Assembly (NCBI RefSeq): GCF_000237085.1
Contig: NC_016627.1
Coordinates: 1,302,001 to 1,366,000 of the forward strand
Source of the DNA: Acetivibrio clariflavus DSM 19732
Lineage (GTDB): Bacteria > Bacillota > Clostridia > Acetivibrionales > Acetivibrionaceae
Reading direction: 5' to 3'
Length of the DNA: 64,000 nt
This document shows, one piece after another, positions 50,401-58,473 of this stretch. The notes under the pieces are model-generated. The model did no database searches, was not told where the DNA came from, and saw nothing but the letters and a program-made list of their open reading frames with translations. The position numbers were made by a program, and so were the translations under genes. Numbering within the stretch: position 1 is the stretch's first letter; every line of letters begins with the position of its first letter.

Positions 50401-53400
50401 CTATGATGCCAATGGAAGATGGAGAAGGGCAGAGTTTACCAGGACAGTAAGTGAAGGAATTACTGAGGTAGTGACTACAATAAACGTTTATGACAACATG
50501 GGACGCATAGTTGAGAATATTGACGGTGCAGGAAGGGTTTCAAGTGTATCCTACAATGGAATAGGAAAAATAGATACTTTTACCGACAAATATAATAACA
50601 CGGTGGAATATAAATATGACTGCCTTGGAAATCTGGCAGAAGTGATTTACCAGGACGGAAGCAGTGAAAAATACACCTATGACGAAGAAGGTAATGTAAC
50701 TTCCTATACCGACAGGAATTCCAAAACTACATACTACACCTACGATGCCATGAACCGCTTGGAAAGCATTGTATACCAGGACGGTTCCACAGTAAAATAT
50801 GAGTACAATGGTGCCGGAGACATAAAAAAGGTGACCGACCAGAGGGGAAATGTTACCGAGTATCAATATGACAGCCTGGGTAGACTAGAATATGTCTTTA
50901 ATTCGGCAAAACCTGAGGATAAGATTCAATACATCTACAGCAACAAACCCTATCCCGATGAAATGGTGGATGGGAAGGGCAATCGATTTGTATACAGTTA
51001 TAATGCCAACGGACAGTTGGAAAAAATAAAATACTCCGATAACACCACTTTTGAGATTGAGTACGACGCGGCAGGAAGAATTTCAACAGTAAAAGACCAG
51101 AATGAGAAAGTTACAAAATATGATTATGATGCAGCAGGAAATCTTGAAAAGGTTACTTTGGCCTATGGCATAGAAGGTAAGGAAGAAGTTTGGAGTTATG
51201 ATTACGATGAAGCTGGAAATTTAACAAGCATAACCGACCCTAGGGGCAAAGTGACAAAAATGGAGTATGACAACGTGGGAAGGCTGAAAAAACAGATCCT
51301 TCCTATGAAGATGAACTTAGAGGCTGATTACAATGACGACGAGAGGGAAGTAACCGTAACCGATTACAATAAAAATTCAATTGTATATAAATACGACGAT
51401 AACTTAAGGCTTTGCATAAAAGAAACAGGGGACGGAAATACCGTTTACTTCGAATATACCAATGAGGGGTATGTAAAGAAAGTCATCGATAAAAACGGCA
51501 CAACAAGTTATGAATATGATGACCTGCACCGACTGATAAAGAAAACAAACCCGGACAACAGTACCGTGGAGTATTTCTACGACTGGGCAGGCAATTGTAC
51601 CGGAATAAAGACAAAAGGCGGAGCAACTAGCTATGTATACGATGTATACAACCGCCTGAGCAAAGTAATTTCAAGGGACAATAAAACAACCCGATACATG
51701 TATGATGCCGTTGGGAACCTTGAGTATGTATTGTATCCTGACGGGTATAAGATCCAATACGTTTATGACGATCAAAACAGGCTAACCGATATATATAGGA
51801 TAAAACCGGATGGAGAAACGGTAGAATACTCATACCACTATGAATTAGGCTATGCCGGAGAACGGAAAAAGGTAACGGAAAGTAGCGGGCGTATAGTGGT
51901 ATATACTTATGATGATTGCTACAGGCTAAAGGAAGAAAAAATAACCGATCCATTGCTTGGAAATAGAGTAATAAGCTATGAATATGACAAGGCGGGCAAC
52001 AGGATTGAAAAGAACGACAATGGAATAATAACCGTTTATGAGCCTGATGACAATAACAGGATTAGAAGTGCGGGCAGCGTTAAATACGATTATGATGACA
52101 ACGGAAACTTAAAATCCAAAGTAGACGGAAATATTGTAACCACTTACCAATATGATGCCGAGAACCGGTTGATATCGGTGACCGAAACCGAATCCGGGGT
52201 GTTAACAAATGTTGAAACCTATGAATATGACTGGGAAGGCAACCGGATAAGCAAAACTACCAACGGAGTGGTTACAAAATACCTGGTAGACAGCCTTGGT
52301 CTTTCCCGCGTGATTGAAGAGCGAGACGGAAATGGCAATCTGCTGGCATACTACACCTATGGAAATGAGCTGATAAGCCAGACAAGAAATGGTGTAACAA
52401 GCTACTTCCAGTACGACGGCCTTGGAAATGTAAGAAGACTCACCGATGAAGAGGGCAATGTAACCGATACATATGTATATGATGCCTTCGGTAATATACT
52501 TAACAGAACCGGAACGACAGTGAACAGCTACATGTTTGCGGGTGAGCAATACGACGCAAACACCGGATTCTACTACTTAAGGGCAAGGTACATGAACCCT
52601 GCATTGGGCAATTTCATAAGCATGGACCCGTACAGCGGAAGTATTTATGACCCGACAAGCCTGCACAAGTATCTGTATGCCAATGCAAGTCCTGTGAACT
52701 TCACCGACCCGACGGGATATTTCACCATACCGGAAATTCTGGCATCCTTCCAGATACATGGAGTTATGAACACACTAAGGTGTGTAGCCCTATCATCATT
52801 GCTAAATGCAGCAAAAGGTGGAATTGCAGGTGCGGTATTCGGAGGAATAGATGCAGCCTTAGGCGGAAGAGACATAGTGGAAGGAGTAATGCAGGGAACG
52901 ATAAGCGGTGCCGCTTTTGGGGCATTGGCTACGTTTGCAGAGTTAAGGCTGATATTGGGAGTATTCGGTTTAGAGAACGGAGTAGAAGGAGTATTTGAGG
53001 CAATAGAAGAAGGCGATTATGACCTTGCTGCATGGAGAGCAGTAACAACAATAGCTGCATTAATATCATTGGGCAGTGAACTGTTTAACAGATCAGCATG
53101 CTTTACAGAAGAGACACTGATATATACAAAAGACGGATACAAAGAGATAAAGGACATCCAGGTTGGAGATGAGGTATACTCTGAGAATCCCGAGACAGGA
53201 GAAAAGGGATTAAAGAGGGTACTGAACGTATTTGTAAATGAAATAAAAGAACTGGTACACTTAAAAGTAGGAGACCAGGAGATAAAGACAACATCAACCC
53301 ATCCCTTCTGGGTGGAAGGAAAAGGCTGGGTAGATGCCGGAGAGTTAAAACCCGGTGACAGGCTTGTAATGTACTCAGGCGAAGTGCTTGAGGTGGATGA

Positions 53401-53887
53401 AGCCTATGTAGAGTATCTGGATAGGTCTGTAAAGGTGTATAATTTTGAAGTAGAAGACTGGCATACCTACTTTGTGTCGGAGTATAATGTATTTGTACAC
53501 AATACAGTATGCGGCGACTCAAGAGTTGGAAATACTCAGGGAAGTTCTAAGCGCATAACTAATCGAAATGGAAGAAAAGGTGGTGAAGCTCATCAGTCGG
53601 TAGTAAATAATATAAAAGCTTCTAATGCATCGGGAAAAATTGTACGTGAACATTATTTTAGAACGCCAGGAGGGACAAAAAATTATAGATTTGCAGATGC
53701 AGTAGAGATGGTTAATGGAAATATTAAAAGAATATATCAGGTTGGGAAAGTTAATAAAAATGGATTACCGGTGCTAAGAGAGTCTCTTGCTATTTATGAT
53801 ATAATGAATTCTCCGAAATACAATGGAGCACCTATATATTTTCTACCCTATAACGCAAATATAGGTCCTATAATTTATACATATTAG
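47492..53887 (+). CDS. Dockerin-bearing Rhs/YD-repeat polymorphic toxin with Hint domain
   Basis: A 2,131-residue secreted giant. Order: signal peptide (1-30); type I dockerin (47-110) with two calcium repeats (GDVDGNGEINSID and ADVNGDGNFNSID); Thr/Pro linker (114-145); discoidin-like F5/8 type C domain (about 147-275); Ig-like region (about 295-480); Rhs entry (I-P-V-V-N-G-M-P-L); YD repeats to about 1680; Rhs core (about 1680-1745); hydrophobic Gly/Ala pre-Hint segment; Hint domain 1870-2004; toxin tip 2005-2131. The Hint has Cys1870, T-S-T-H ending at His1937, and terminal His2003-Asn2004, so self-cleavage is expected. The tip has A-D-A-V-E and Y-Q-V-G-K, like PD-(D/E)XK toxin nucleases (inference). 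Docking onto a cellulosome scaffold is inferred from the dockerin. AAGGGGG precedes the ATG. Confidence 0.9.
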   Translation: MKKSKRLFSLIISCVLLLQIITSTTIFGFAESTYAEEMSETNKGLVGDVDGNGEINSIDYAYMKMVLLGIRKDFPIEDGLWAADVNGDGNFNSIDCAYMKMYLLGRIKEFPKKNIVVTPTSTPTITATPTITPTPTAPVQTIEPIPNDVARNKIAICSSFIGEGYDADKAIDGILNSMWKAEGFEQWIRIDLGNEYTLNKTEFVVDGNKAYKYKIEVSMDDDNYTVIVDKTSNTSESDTYTDGFQETKARFVKLTITGVEGSLDETIGIKEFRAFRTQQEPFPSVLPMPSPIIVTDYIRPYVTLELQTEKVSVNEKIQIKTAATDDVGVENRTLKVNGTEIALNDDGTAEYIPDTAGVYKVEFFAQDAAGNEGYASKEFRCVTASDGTKPQASITTPEFGTYVTMPINIMGTAMDANICNYILEYSEKGQNNYIRFAEGTTNVESGVLGTFDPNTVKSGLYDIRLTVYDKGGLSNQTVTTVFADGKMTLRNFSIAYTDISIPVVNGMPLEMKRYYDSTNRSKGDFGYGWTSEIDGIKLVESCKLSEGWSKNYAMGVYFVKEDKPHYIVISYPDGKTDKFAVKLKNIYATDPLGYYSLGTEGMGTFEVIFEPVAGTYSKLVAENMEVHIYNSLFGNKFGLWKYFIDEFSDEVYSPGKYTLTTQDGKVIKFNSSGKVESITDSYGVKITPQTDGLLYTRGSVTKKLSYTKADGVIKSASDLENNSVIYEYDKYGDLVSITDLENHKTKFVYDSEHRIIKVINSNNEVITRNVYDEAGRLVYIYDAAGRRSEFTQQTVDSKEVITFTDRRNNPTVYTFNADGNLESVMDAAGYTTTYTYKDNGLVDTITGPKGSFKYDYEMNSNGTIKKVRITDEAENYMECNYDAKGKIDTISDYSNTALNLLDNDYDNYGRLVKTKDGNGGTISLKYDSSGRVESVTDQMNKEILKLYYDNVTGNLASYTDANNTVTTFGDYDANGRWRRAEFTRTVSEGITEVVTTINVYDNMGRIVENIDGAGRVSSVSYNGIGKIDTFTDKYNNTVEYKYDCLGNLAEVIYQDGSSEKYTYDEEGNVTSYTDRNSKTTYYTYDAMNRLESIVYQDGSTVKYEYNGAGDIKKVTDQRGNVTEYQYDSLGRLEYVFNSAKPEDKIQYIYSNKPYPDEMVDGKGNRFVYSYNANGQLEKIKYSDNTTFEIEYDAAGRISTVKDQNEKVTKYDYDAAGNLEKVTLAYGIEGKEEVWSYDYDEAGNLTSITDPRGKVTKMEYDNVGRLKKQILPMKMNLEADYNDDEREVTVTDYNKNSIVYKYDDNLRLCIKETGDGNTVYFEYTNEGYVKKVIDKNGTTSYEYDDLHRLIKKTNPDNSTVEYFYDWAGNCTGIKTKGGATSYVYDVYNRLSKVISRDNKTTRYMYDAVGNLEYVLYPDGYKIQYVYDDQNRLTDIYRIKPDGETVEYSYHYELGYAGERKKVTESSGRIVVYTYDDCYRLKEEKITDPLLGNRVISYEYDKAGNRIEKNDNGIITVYEPDDNNRIRSAGSVKYDYDDNGNLKSKVDGNIVTTYQYDAENRLISVTETESGVLTNVETYEYDWEGNRISKTTNGVVTKYLVDSLGLSRVIEERDGNGNLLAYYTYGNELISQTRNGVTSYFQYDGLGNVRRLTDEEGNVTDTYVYDAFGNILNRTGTTVNSYMFAGEQYDANTGFYYLRARYMNPALGNFISMDPYSGSIYDPTSLHKYLYANASPVNFTDPTGYFTIPEILASFQIHGVMNTLRCVALSSLLNAAKGGIAGAVFGGIDAALGGRDIVEGVMQGTISGAAFGALATFAELRLILGVFGLENGVEGVFEAIEEGDYDLAAWRAVTTIAALISLGSELFNRSACFTEETLIYTKDGYKEIKDIQVGDEVYSENPETGEKGLKRVLNVFVNEIKELVHLKVGDQEIKTTSTHPFWVEGKGWVDAGELKPGDRLVMYSGEVLEVDEAYVEYLDRSVKVYNFEVEDWHTYFVSEYNVFVHNTVCGDSRVGNTQGSSKRITNRNGRKGGEAHQSVVNNIKASNASGKIVREHYFRTPGGTKNYRFADAVEMVNGNIKRIYQVGKVNKNGLPVLRESLAIYDIMNSPKYNGAPIYFLPYNANIGPIIYTY
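52445..53503 (+). repeat. Rhs-core/Hint repeat, copy A
   Basis: This 1,059-base segment recurs at 56464-57522 (offset 4,019) with one difference in about the first 870 bases and roughly a dozen in the last 190. It encodes the end of the YD region, the Rhs core and all of Hint, and stops exactly at the Hint-toxin boundary. Confidence 0.95.
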
Positions 53888-53902
53888 GAAGGAGGTTATA
53901 AT

Positions 53903-54406
53903 TTGGGAAGACAAATAAACTTCTATATGAGTAAAGAAGTAGAAAATGAATTTTTTAAGTTCCTTAAAAAGGAAAATTTTGAATTTTTAATTAGAGATAA
54001 TAAAAATAATGTTTTAACTAGATTGTATGAAATTAAATATAGTGAGTTTAATCAAAATTATGCGTATTTATATAAACCGGAGTATGGAGAGTACTTTATA
54101 GAAGAAGAGCCTTTCGTTGATATCGAACCAATAACAAGTCCGGTAATAGAGTTTATAAGGACATACATAAATAATGATGAAAAGACTATTACGAGAGGTA
54201 GAATATGGATTGAAACAAAATATTATGACTCATCTGGTGAACTGGTAGAAAAGAATGCTGAGTTTATAAAAGATTATAATAGGTTAGTGAGATGGATAAA
54301 AAAGAATGTACCATTTAGAGAGATAATCCAAGAGGATTATGTTGAAAAAGAATATGCAAATGATGAAATTGTAGAGTTAGTTAATCAAGGGTATAGATTA
54401 ATTTAA
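53903..54406 (+). CDS. Putative immunity protein for the main toxin tip
   Basis: A 167-residue soluble, acidic/aromatic protein beginning G-R-Q-I-N-F-Y-M. The family name is not recognised. Its place, 15 bases after the toxin stop with GAAGGAGG before TTG 53903, is where polymorphic toxin systems encode the cognate immunity protein, so that role is inferred. A diverged copy lies at 54773; the last 57 residues are almost identical and the first 110 much less so. Confidence 0.75.
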   Translation: MGRQINFYMSKEVENEFFKFLKKENFEFLIRDNKNNVLTRLYEIKYSEFNQNYAYLYKPEYGEYFIEEEPFVDIEPITSPVIEFIRTYINNDEKTITRGRIWIETKYYDSSGELVEKNAEFIKDYNRLVRWIKKNVPFREIIQEDYVEKEYANDEIVELVNQGYRLI

Positions 54407-54417
54407 TCTTGGTTATT

Positions 54418-54456
54418 AAGCCATAATGATAGCAATATTCATTATGGCTTTTTTAC
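54418..54456 (+). terminator. Terminator after immunity gene 1
   Basis: A 12-bp stem, AAGCCATAATGA with TCATTATGGCTT, is followed by T-rich sequence. It closes the toxin-immunity transcript. Confidence 0.85.
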
Positions 54457-54680
54457 TATTTTTGATATTCTGGTACGTGGCAATAATTGTGCAAGAGCAC
54501 AGAAATAATTTTAAAATATTAGAGTAATCCTATAAGTTATGGTTAAGCATTATAAGGTGACAAGGGTAATATAACTTTTCATGTACTCAGAATTGCAGGA
54601 ATAGTGTATGCTATAAGGCTCAATACCTGGTGTAGTTTGCTTGGCAGTAACTCTGCGATAATTTTGCTAAAAAGTAACTT

Positions 54681-54765
54681 CTCCGAAATACAATAGAGCA
54701 CCTATATATTTTCTACCCTATAACGCAAATATAGGTCCGATAATTTATACATATTAGGAAGGAGG
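54681..54765 (+). pseudogene. Remnant of the toxin-tip 3' end
   Basis: These 85 bases match the last codons, stop and ribosome site of the main toxin gene (53811-53895) with two mismatches. Nothing toxin-like precedes them. They mark where a second toxin-tip/immunity unit once stood or was duplicated. The rest of 54457-54680 shows no recognisable feature. Confidence 0.9.
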
Positions 54766-54772
54766 ATATATT

Positions 54773-55279
54773 ATGGGAAGACAAATAAATTACTATATGA
54801 GTGAAGAAGTAGATAATAAATTTATTGAATTTATCAAAGAGCAGAATTATGAATTTTTATTTTATGATTTTAAGAATAATGCATTAATTAGATTGAATAA
54901 AGAAAAATATAATGAGTTTAATGAAAAGTATGCGTATTTATATAAACCGGAGTATGAGGAACTTTTTATGAAAGATGAACCCTTAGTTCGTATCGATCAA
55001 ATAGCAAGCCCGGTAATAGACTTTACAAGGACAAATATAGACCACGACGAAAAGATTGTTATAAGGGGTAGGATATGGATTGAAACAAAGTATTACAACT
55101 CATCTGGTGAACTGGTAGAAAAGAATGCTGAGTTAGTGAAAGATTATAATAGGTTAGTGAGATGGATAAAAAAGAATGTACCATTTAGAGAGATAATCCA
55201 AGAGGATTATGTTGAAAAAGAATATGCAAATGATGAAATTGTGGAGTTAGTTAAACAAGGGTATAAATTAACAATTTAA
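54773..55279 (+). CDS. Second copy of the putative immunity protein
   Basis: A 168-residue paralogue of the protein at 53903, starting at ATG 54773 with GAAGGAGG before it. The N-terminal two thirds differ at many positions (for example Y-E-F-L-F-Y-D instead of F-E-F-L-I-R-D), while the last 57 residues are nearly the same at DNA level, a mosaic that suggests gene conversion. It could protect against a variant tip carried by neighbouring cells. Confidence 0.75.
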   Translation: MGRQINYYMSEEVDNKFIEFIKEQNYEFLFYDFKNNALIRLNKEKYNEFNEKYAYLYKPEYEELFMKDEPLVRIDQIASPVIDFTRTNIDHDEKIVIRGRIWIETKYYNSSGELVEKNAELVKDYNRLVRWIKKNVPFREIIQEDYVEKEYANDEIVELVKQGYKLTI

Positions 55280-55290
55280 TTTTAATTATC

Positions 55291-55364
55291 AAACCATAAT
55301 GATATATTTAATCTCAGTTATATACTGGAAAGATAAAAATTTATTATGGGTTTTTATTTTTTGC
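55291..55364 (+). terminator. Degraded terminator after immunity gene 2
   Basis: AAACCATAAT and ATTATGGGTTT correspond to the stem after immunity gene 1, but the loop is about 40 bases longer. A T-run is still present. Confidence 0.5.
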
Positions 55365-55400
55365 AGAAAAGTAGGCTTAATCTAAACACAGAAAAATTAA

Positions 55401-55814
55401 GTGTATTTGAGCGAAAGTGATATAAAAGTAGTGTTTGAGGCAATAGAAGAAGGCGATTATGACCTTGCTGCATGGAGAGCAGTAACAACAATAGCTGCTA
55501 TACTGGCATTGAGAAGTGAGATGTTTAATAAAACAACATCTGTTGGAAATAAAGGAACAAGTAATACTCATAATTCTATTGGAAAACCATTTGATCCTAA
55601 AGGGAAAGTAGTACAAGTGGGTGTTGACCCAAAAACATTAAAACCTACGAAGAATTTGGATACACTGGACCCAATTAGGCAAAAAAATGCAGTTAAGCAT
55701 GCAGGGGATAAACCTATTATTGTAGATAGAAAGGGCAATGTGCTTGATGGCCATCATCGCCTTAACGATGCTATTCAAAATGGTCGTGCTGTTGATGTGC
55801 AAATTGGTTATTAA
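55401..55814 (+). CDS. Displaced toxin-tip cassette without Hint, ParB-like domain
   Basis: An orphan C-terminal tip. Bases 55433-55498 are identical to the pre-Hint part of the main gene, but Hint is absent and the frame passes straight through S-V-G-N-K-G-T-S into a toxin domain of about 85 residues. That domain has P-I-I-V-D-R-K-G-N-V-L-D-G-H-H-R-L-N-D-A, the pattern of ParB-like nuclease toxins (from memory). The first possible start is GTG 55401; no ribosome site, signal or export domain is seen, so the cassette is probably silent unless recombined into the main gene. It is followed by an immunity-type gene. Confidence 0.75.
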   Translation: MYLSESDIKVVFEAIEEGDYDLAAWRAVTTIAAILALRSEMFNKTTSVGNKGTSNTHNSIGKPFDPKGKVVQVGVDPKTLKPTKNLDTLDPIRQKNAVKHAGDKPIIVDRKGNVLDGHHRLNDAIQNGRAVDVQIGY

Positions 55815-55824
55815 GGAGGTTAAA

Positions 55825-56370
55825 ATGAGCGAAAAGAACAAAAACATTACATGTTTTATGGTAGGATTTCAACGTGTTTTCGTAATAATTCGATCAGATA
55901 TTAAGAACCCTTATAATGTAGATTTGCTTAAGATAATAAGTAAGTACTGTTTATTATTAAAGGAGGATCAATCAACTAAATTTGAGACCTTTAAATCAGA
56001 AATTGATAGCATTATAAACGAACATGATGAAATTAATGAATTAATTGAAAATGCACTAAAGATTTATGAGGTTAATCCTATTACTGATAATTTAGATGAA
56101 ATATACCGTTATTTATCAGTTATAAGTGATACAGCTTTAGAAGTATGTTCGCAACTAAGACAAAAAAATTTTGATAGGGCATATGATTTGGTTGATGCTA
56201 TACACTGTTTGCCAGAAGCATTAATAAGCAAAAAACAATGGGATCCAAAGACATACTGGAAAATATACATTAGACCTTATAGAGAAAAGTGGGATAAACA
56301 GTTTCTTAAAAATCAAGAAAGAGAACTTTTAAAAACAAGTTTCTTTAAATTCTTTAGACACATCTGTTAA
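55825..56370 (+). CDS. Putative immunity protein for the ParB-like tip
   Basis: A 181-residue, mostly helical acidic protein, not recognised as a named family. ATG 55825 has AAGGAGG before it and lies 10 bases after the tip. The role as antidote is inferred from position. A terminator follows. Confidence 0.65.
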   Translation: MSEKNKNITCFMVGFQRVFVIIRSDIKNPYNVDLLKIISKYCLLLKEDQSTKFETFKSEIDSIINEHDEINELIENALKIYEVNPITDNLDEIYRYLSVISDTALEVCSQLRQKNFDRAYDLVDAIHCLPEALISKKQWDPKTYWKIYIRPYREKWDKQFLKNQERELLKTSFFKFFRHIC

Positions 56371-56388
56371 AATAATGAATATTTCAGA

Positions 56389-56430
56389 TAAAGGGCCACA
56401 TCGTTTTTGATGATGTGACCTTTATTTTTG
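56389..56430 (+). terminator. Terminator after immunity gene 3
   Basis: AAAGG..CACATC pairs with GATGTG.CCTTT around a short loop, followed by a T-run. Confidence 0.8.
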
Positions 56431-56463
56431 TATTTACAGTGAATTATGTTTTAGAGAATTAAA

Positions 56464-57522
56464 GATGAAGAGGGCAATGTAACCGATACATATGTATATG
56501 ATGCCTTCGGTAATATACTTAACAGAACCGGAACGACAGTGAACAGCTACATGTTTGCGGGTGAGCAATACGACGCAAACACCGGATTCTACTACTTAAG
56601 GGCAAGGTATATGAACCCTGCATTGGGCAATTTCATAAGCATGGACCCGTACAGCGGAAGTATTTATGACCCGACAAGCCTGCACAAGTATCTGTATGCC
56701 AATGCAAGTCCTGTGAACTTCACCGACCCGACGGGATATTTCACCATACCGGAAATTCTGGCATCCTTCCAGATACATGGAGTTATGAACACACTAAGGT
56801 GTGTAGCCCTATCATCATTGCTAAATGCAGCAAAAGGTGGAATTGCAGGTGCGGTATTCGGAGGAATAGATGCAGCCTTAGGCGGAAGAGACATAGTGGA
56901 AGGAGTAATGCAGGGAACGATAAGCGGTGCCGCTTTTGGGGCATTGGCTACGTTTGCAGAGTTAAGGCTGATATTGGGAGTATTCGGTTTAGAGAACGGA
57001 GTAGAAGGAGTATTTGAGGCAATAGAAGAAGGCGATTATGACCTTGCTGCATGGAGAGCAGTAACAACAATAGCTGCATTAATATCATTGGGCAGTGAAC
57101 TGTTTAACAGATCAGCATGCTTTACAGAAGAGACACTGATATATACAAAAGACGGATACAAAGAGATAAAGGACATCCAGGTTGGAGATGAGGTATACTC
57201 TGAGAATCCCGAGACAGGAGAAAAGGGATTAAAGAGGGTACTGAACGTATTTGTAAATGAAATAAAAGAACTGGTACACTTAAAAGTAGGAGACCAGGAG
57301 ATAAAGACAACATCAACCCATCCCTTCTGGGTGGAAAGAAAAGGCTGGGTAGATGCCGGGGAGTTAAAACCCGGTGACAGACTTGTAATGTACTCAGGAG
57401 AGGTACTTGAGGTAGATGAAGCCTATGTAGAATATCTGGATAGACCAGTAAAGGTGTACAATTTTGAAGTAGAAGACTGGCATACCTACTTTGTATCGGA
57501 GTATAATGTATTTGTACACAAT
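56464..57522 (+). repeat. Rhs-core/Hint repeat, copy B
   Basis: The second copy of the 1,059-base segment of the main toxin gene. It begins abruptly at GATGAAGAGGGC and runs to the Asn codon that ends Hint. The near-identity implies recent duplication or conversion. Confidence 0.95.
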
Positions 57523-57816
57523 GCAGAATGTGGTGTGGGAAAAGGAAGTGCTAATCCTAAAGTTAAAGATGCGGCAGCAAGAGGAAGAAAGATGCACAGA
57601 GACTATGATTATGGAGATGGAGTTGTAAAAGAAAAAAGACTTCCCTCAGGAAAAAGAATGGATGGATATGATGCTGATAGTAAACTAATACATGAGCTTA
57701 AGCCCAACAATCCTAAAGCAATAAAAAGAGGTATGAAGCAGCTTGACCTATATATAGATGAGGCAAATAGAGAGTATGGACCAGGTCACTCAGGTAAACT
57801 GCATACATATGATTAA
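56539..57816 (+). CDS. Displaced Rhs-core/Hint/REase-like toxin cassette
   Basis: An orphan C-terminal unit of 425 codons from GTG 56539. Homology to the main gene begins upstream at 56464 in the same frame, just after a TAG, and neither point has a ribosome site, so it is probably untranslated as it stands. It has the complete Rhs core and Hint (Cys at 57118, His-Asn ending at 57522), followed by Ala. The new 98-residue tip has R-M-D-G-Y-D and H-E-L-K-P, matching the D..ExK pattern of PD-(D/E)XK nuclease toxins (inference). In Hint one Gly of the main copy is Arg (V-E-R-K-G). Confidence 0.8.
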   Translation: MNSYMFAGEQYDANTGFYYLRARYMNPALGNFISMDPYSGSIYDPTSLHKYLYANASPVNFTDPTGYFTIPEILASFQIHGVMNTLRCVALSSLLNAAKGGIAGAVFGGIDAALGGRDIVEGVMQGTISGAAFGALATFAELRLILGVFGLENGVEGVFEAIEEGDYDLAAWRAVTTIAALISLGSELFNRSACFTEETLIYTKDGYKEIKDIQVGDEVYSENPETGEKGLKRVLNVFVNEIKELVHLKVGDQEIKTTSTHPFWVERKGWVDAGELKPGDRLVMYSGEVLEVDEAYVEYLDRPVKVYNFEVEDWHTYFVSEYNVFVHNAECGVGKGSANPKVKDAAARGRKMHRDYDYGDGVVKEKRLPSGKRMDGYDADSKLIHELKPNNPKAIKRGMKQLDLYIDEANREYGPGHSGKLHTYD

Positions 57817-57867
57817 TAATTAATCTTTAAGTTTTATTTTAAGAGAATTTTGTGAGGAGATAATGCA

Positions 57868-58305
57868 ATGAGACAAAACGAAAAAAAATATTTATTTGAA
57901 GGTTGGTTTTCAATTTATATTCCAGAAACATGGGAGTATTCTGTTGATGAAGATTTACTTACAATTCATTCAAAGACGAACGCACAAGGTGTACTTCAAA
58001 TATCATTCTTTCATAGAAAAGAGATAGAAGAAAGTATAAGAGATACTGCCGATAAACATCTAAATAAGTTTTTAGATCAATATGATGTGCTAGTAGATGT
58101 AAATACTTACAAAATAATTGAATCTCCATATCATATTGTAGCTACAGCAAGCGGTTCATATGAAGGAGAATTTATAAAAGTTTGGACTATTGTTAATGAA
58201 AATAAAATGTTGTTAGTTACATATATAAGTCCAAATAAATCAAAGGAACTATCGAAAGCGACAGATATTGTATACAGTATTAACTTTGATACAAGAGAAA
58301 CTTAA
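57868..58305 (+). CDS. Putative immunity protein for the REase-like tip
   Basis: A 145-residue soluble protein with alternating beta strands and F-S-I-Y-I-P-E-T-W-E-Y near the N-terminus, a pattern seen in PsbP/DUF3805-type small proteins (loose resemblance). GTGAGGAG precedes the ATG, 51 bases after the tip. The immunity role is inferred from position. Confidence 0.65.
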   Translation: MRQNEKKYLFEGWFSIYIPETWEYSVDEDLLTIHSKTNAQGVLQISFFHRKEIEESIRDTADKHLNKFLDQYDVLVDVNTYKIIESPYHIVATASGSYEGEFIKVWTIVNENKMLLVTYISPNKSKELSKATDIVYSINFDTRET

Positions 58306-58473
58306 GTGAAATGTTGTTGATGCTAAAAGACTTATTGCTATTTCAAAAATAAATAATGTATTGGTGGTTTTTTCTTAGAAAGCGGAGTAGCAGGAGTTTT
58401 TGAAGCAATAGAAAATAAGGATTACGACCTGGCAGCATGGAGAGCAGCAACAACAATAGTTGCCCTAATATCA

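Noticed and set aside
52577-52875. Minus-strand and alternate-frame ORFs repeated at 52577-52998 and 56596-57017
   Set aside because: They are antisense or out-of-frame shadows of the duplicated Rhs core; they appear twice only because the underlying coding DNA is duplicated.
53099-53503. A true splicing intein inserted in the Rhs protein
   Set aside because: There is no conserved extein on the C-terminal side, the following residue varies (Thr or Ala) and the sequence after it is a variable toxin; a pretoxin Hint domain fits better.
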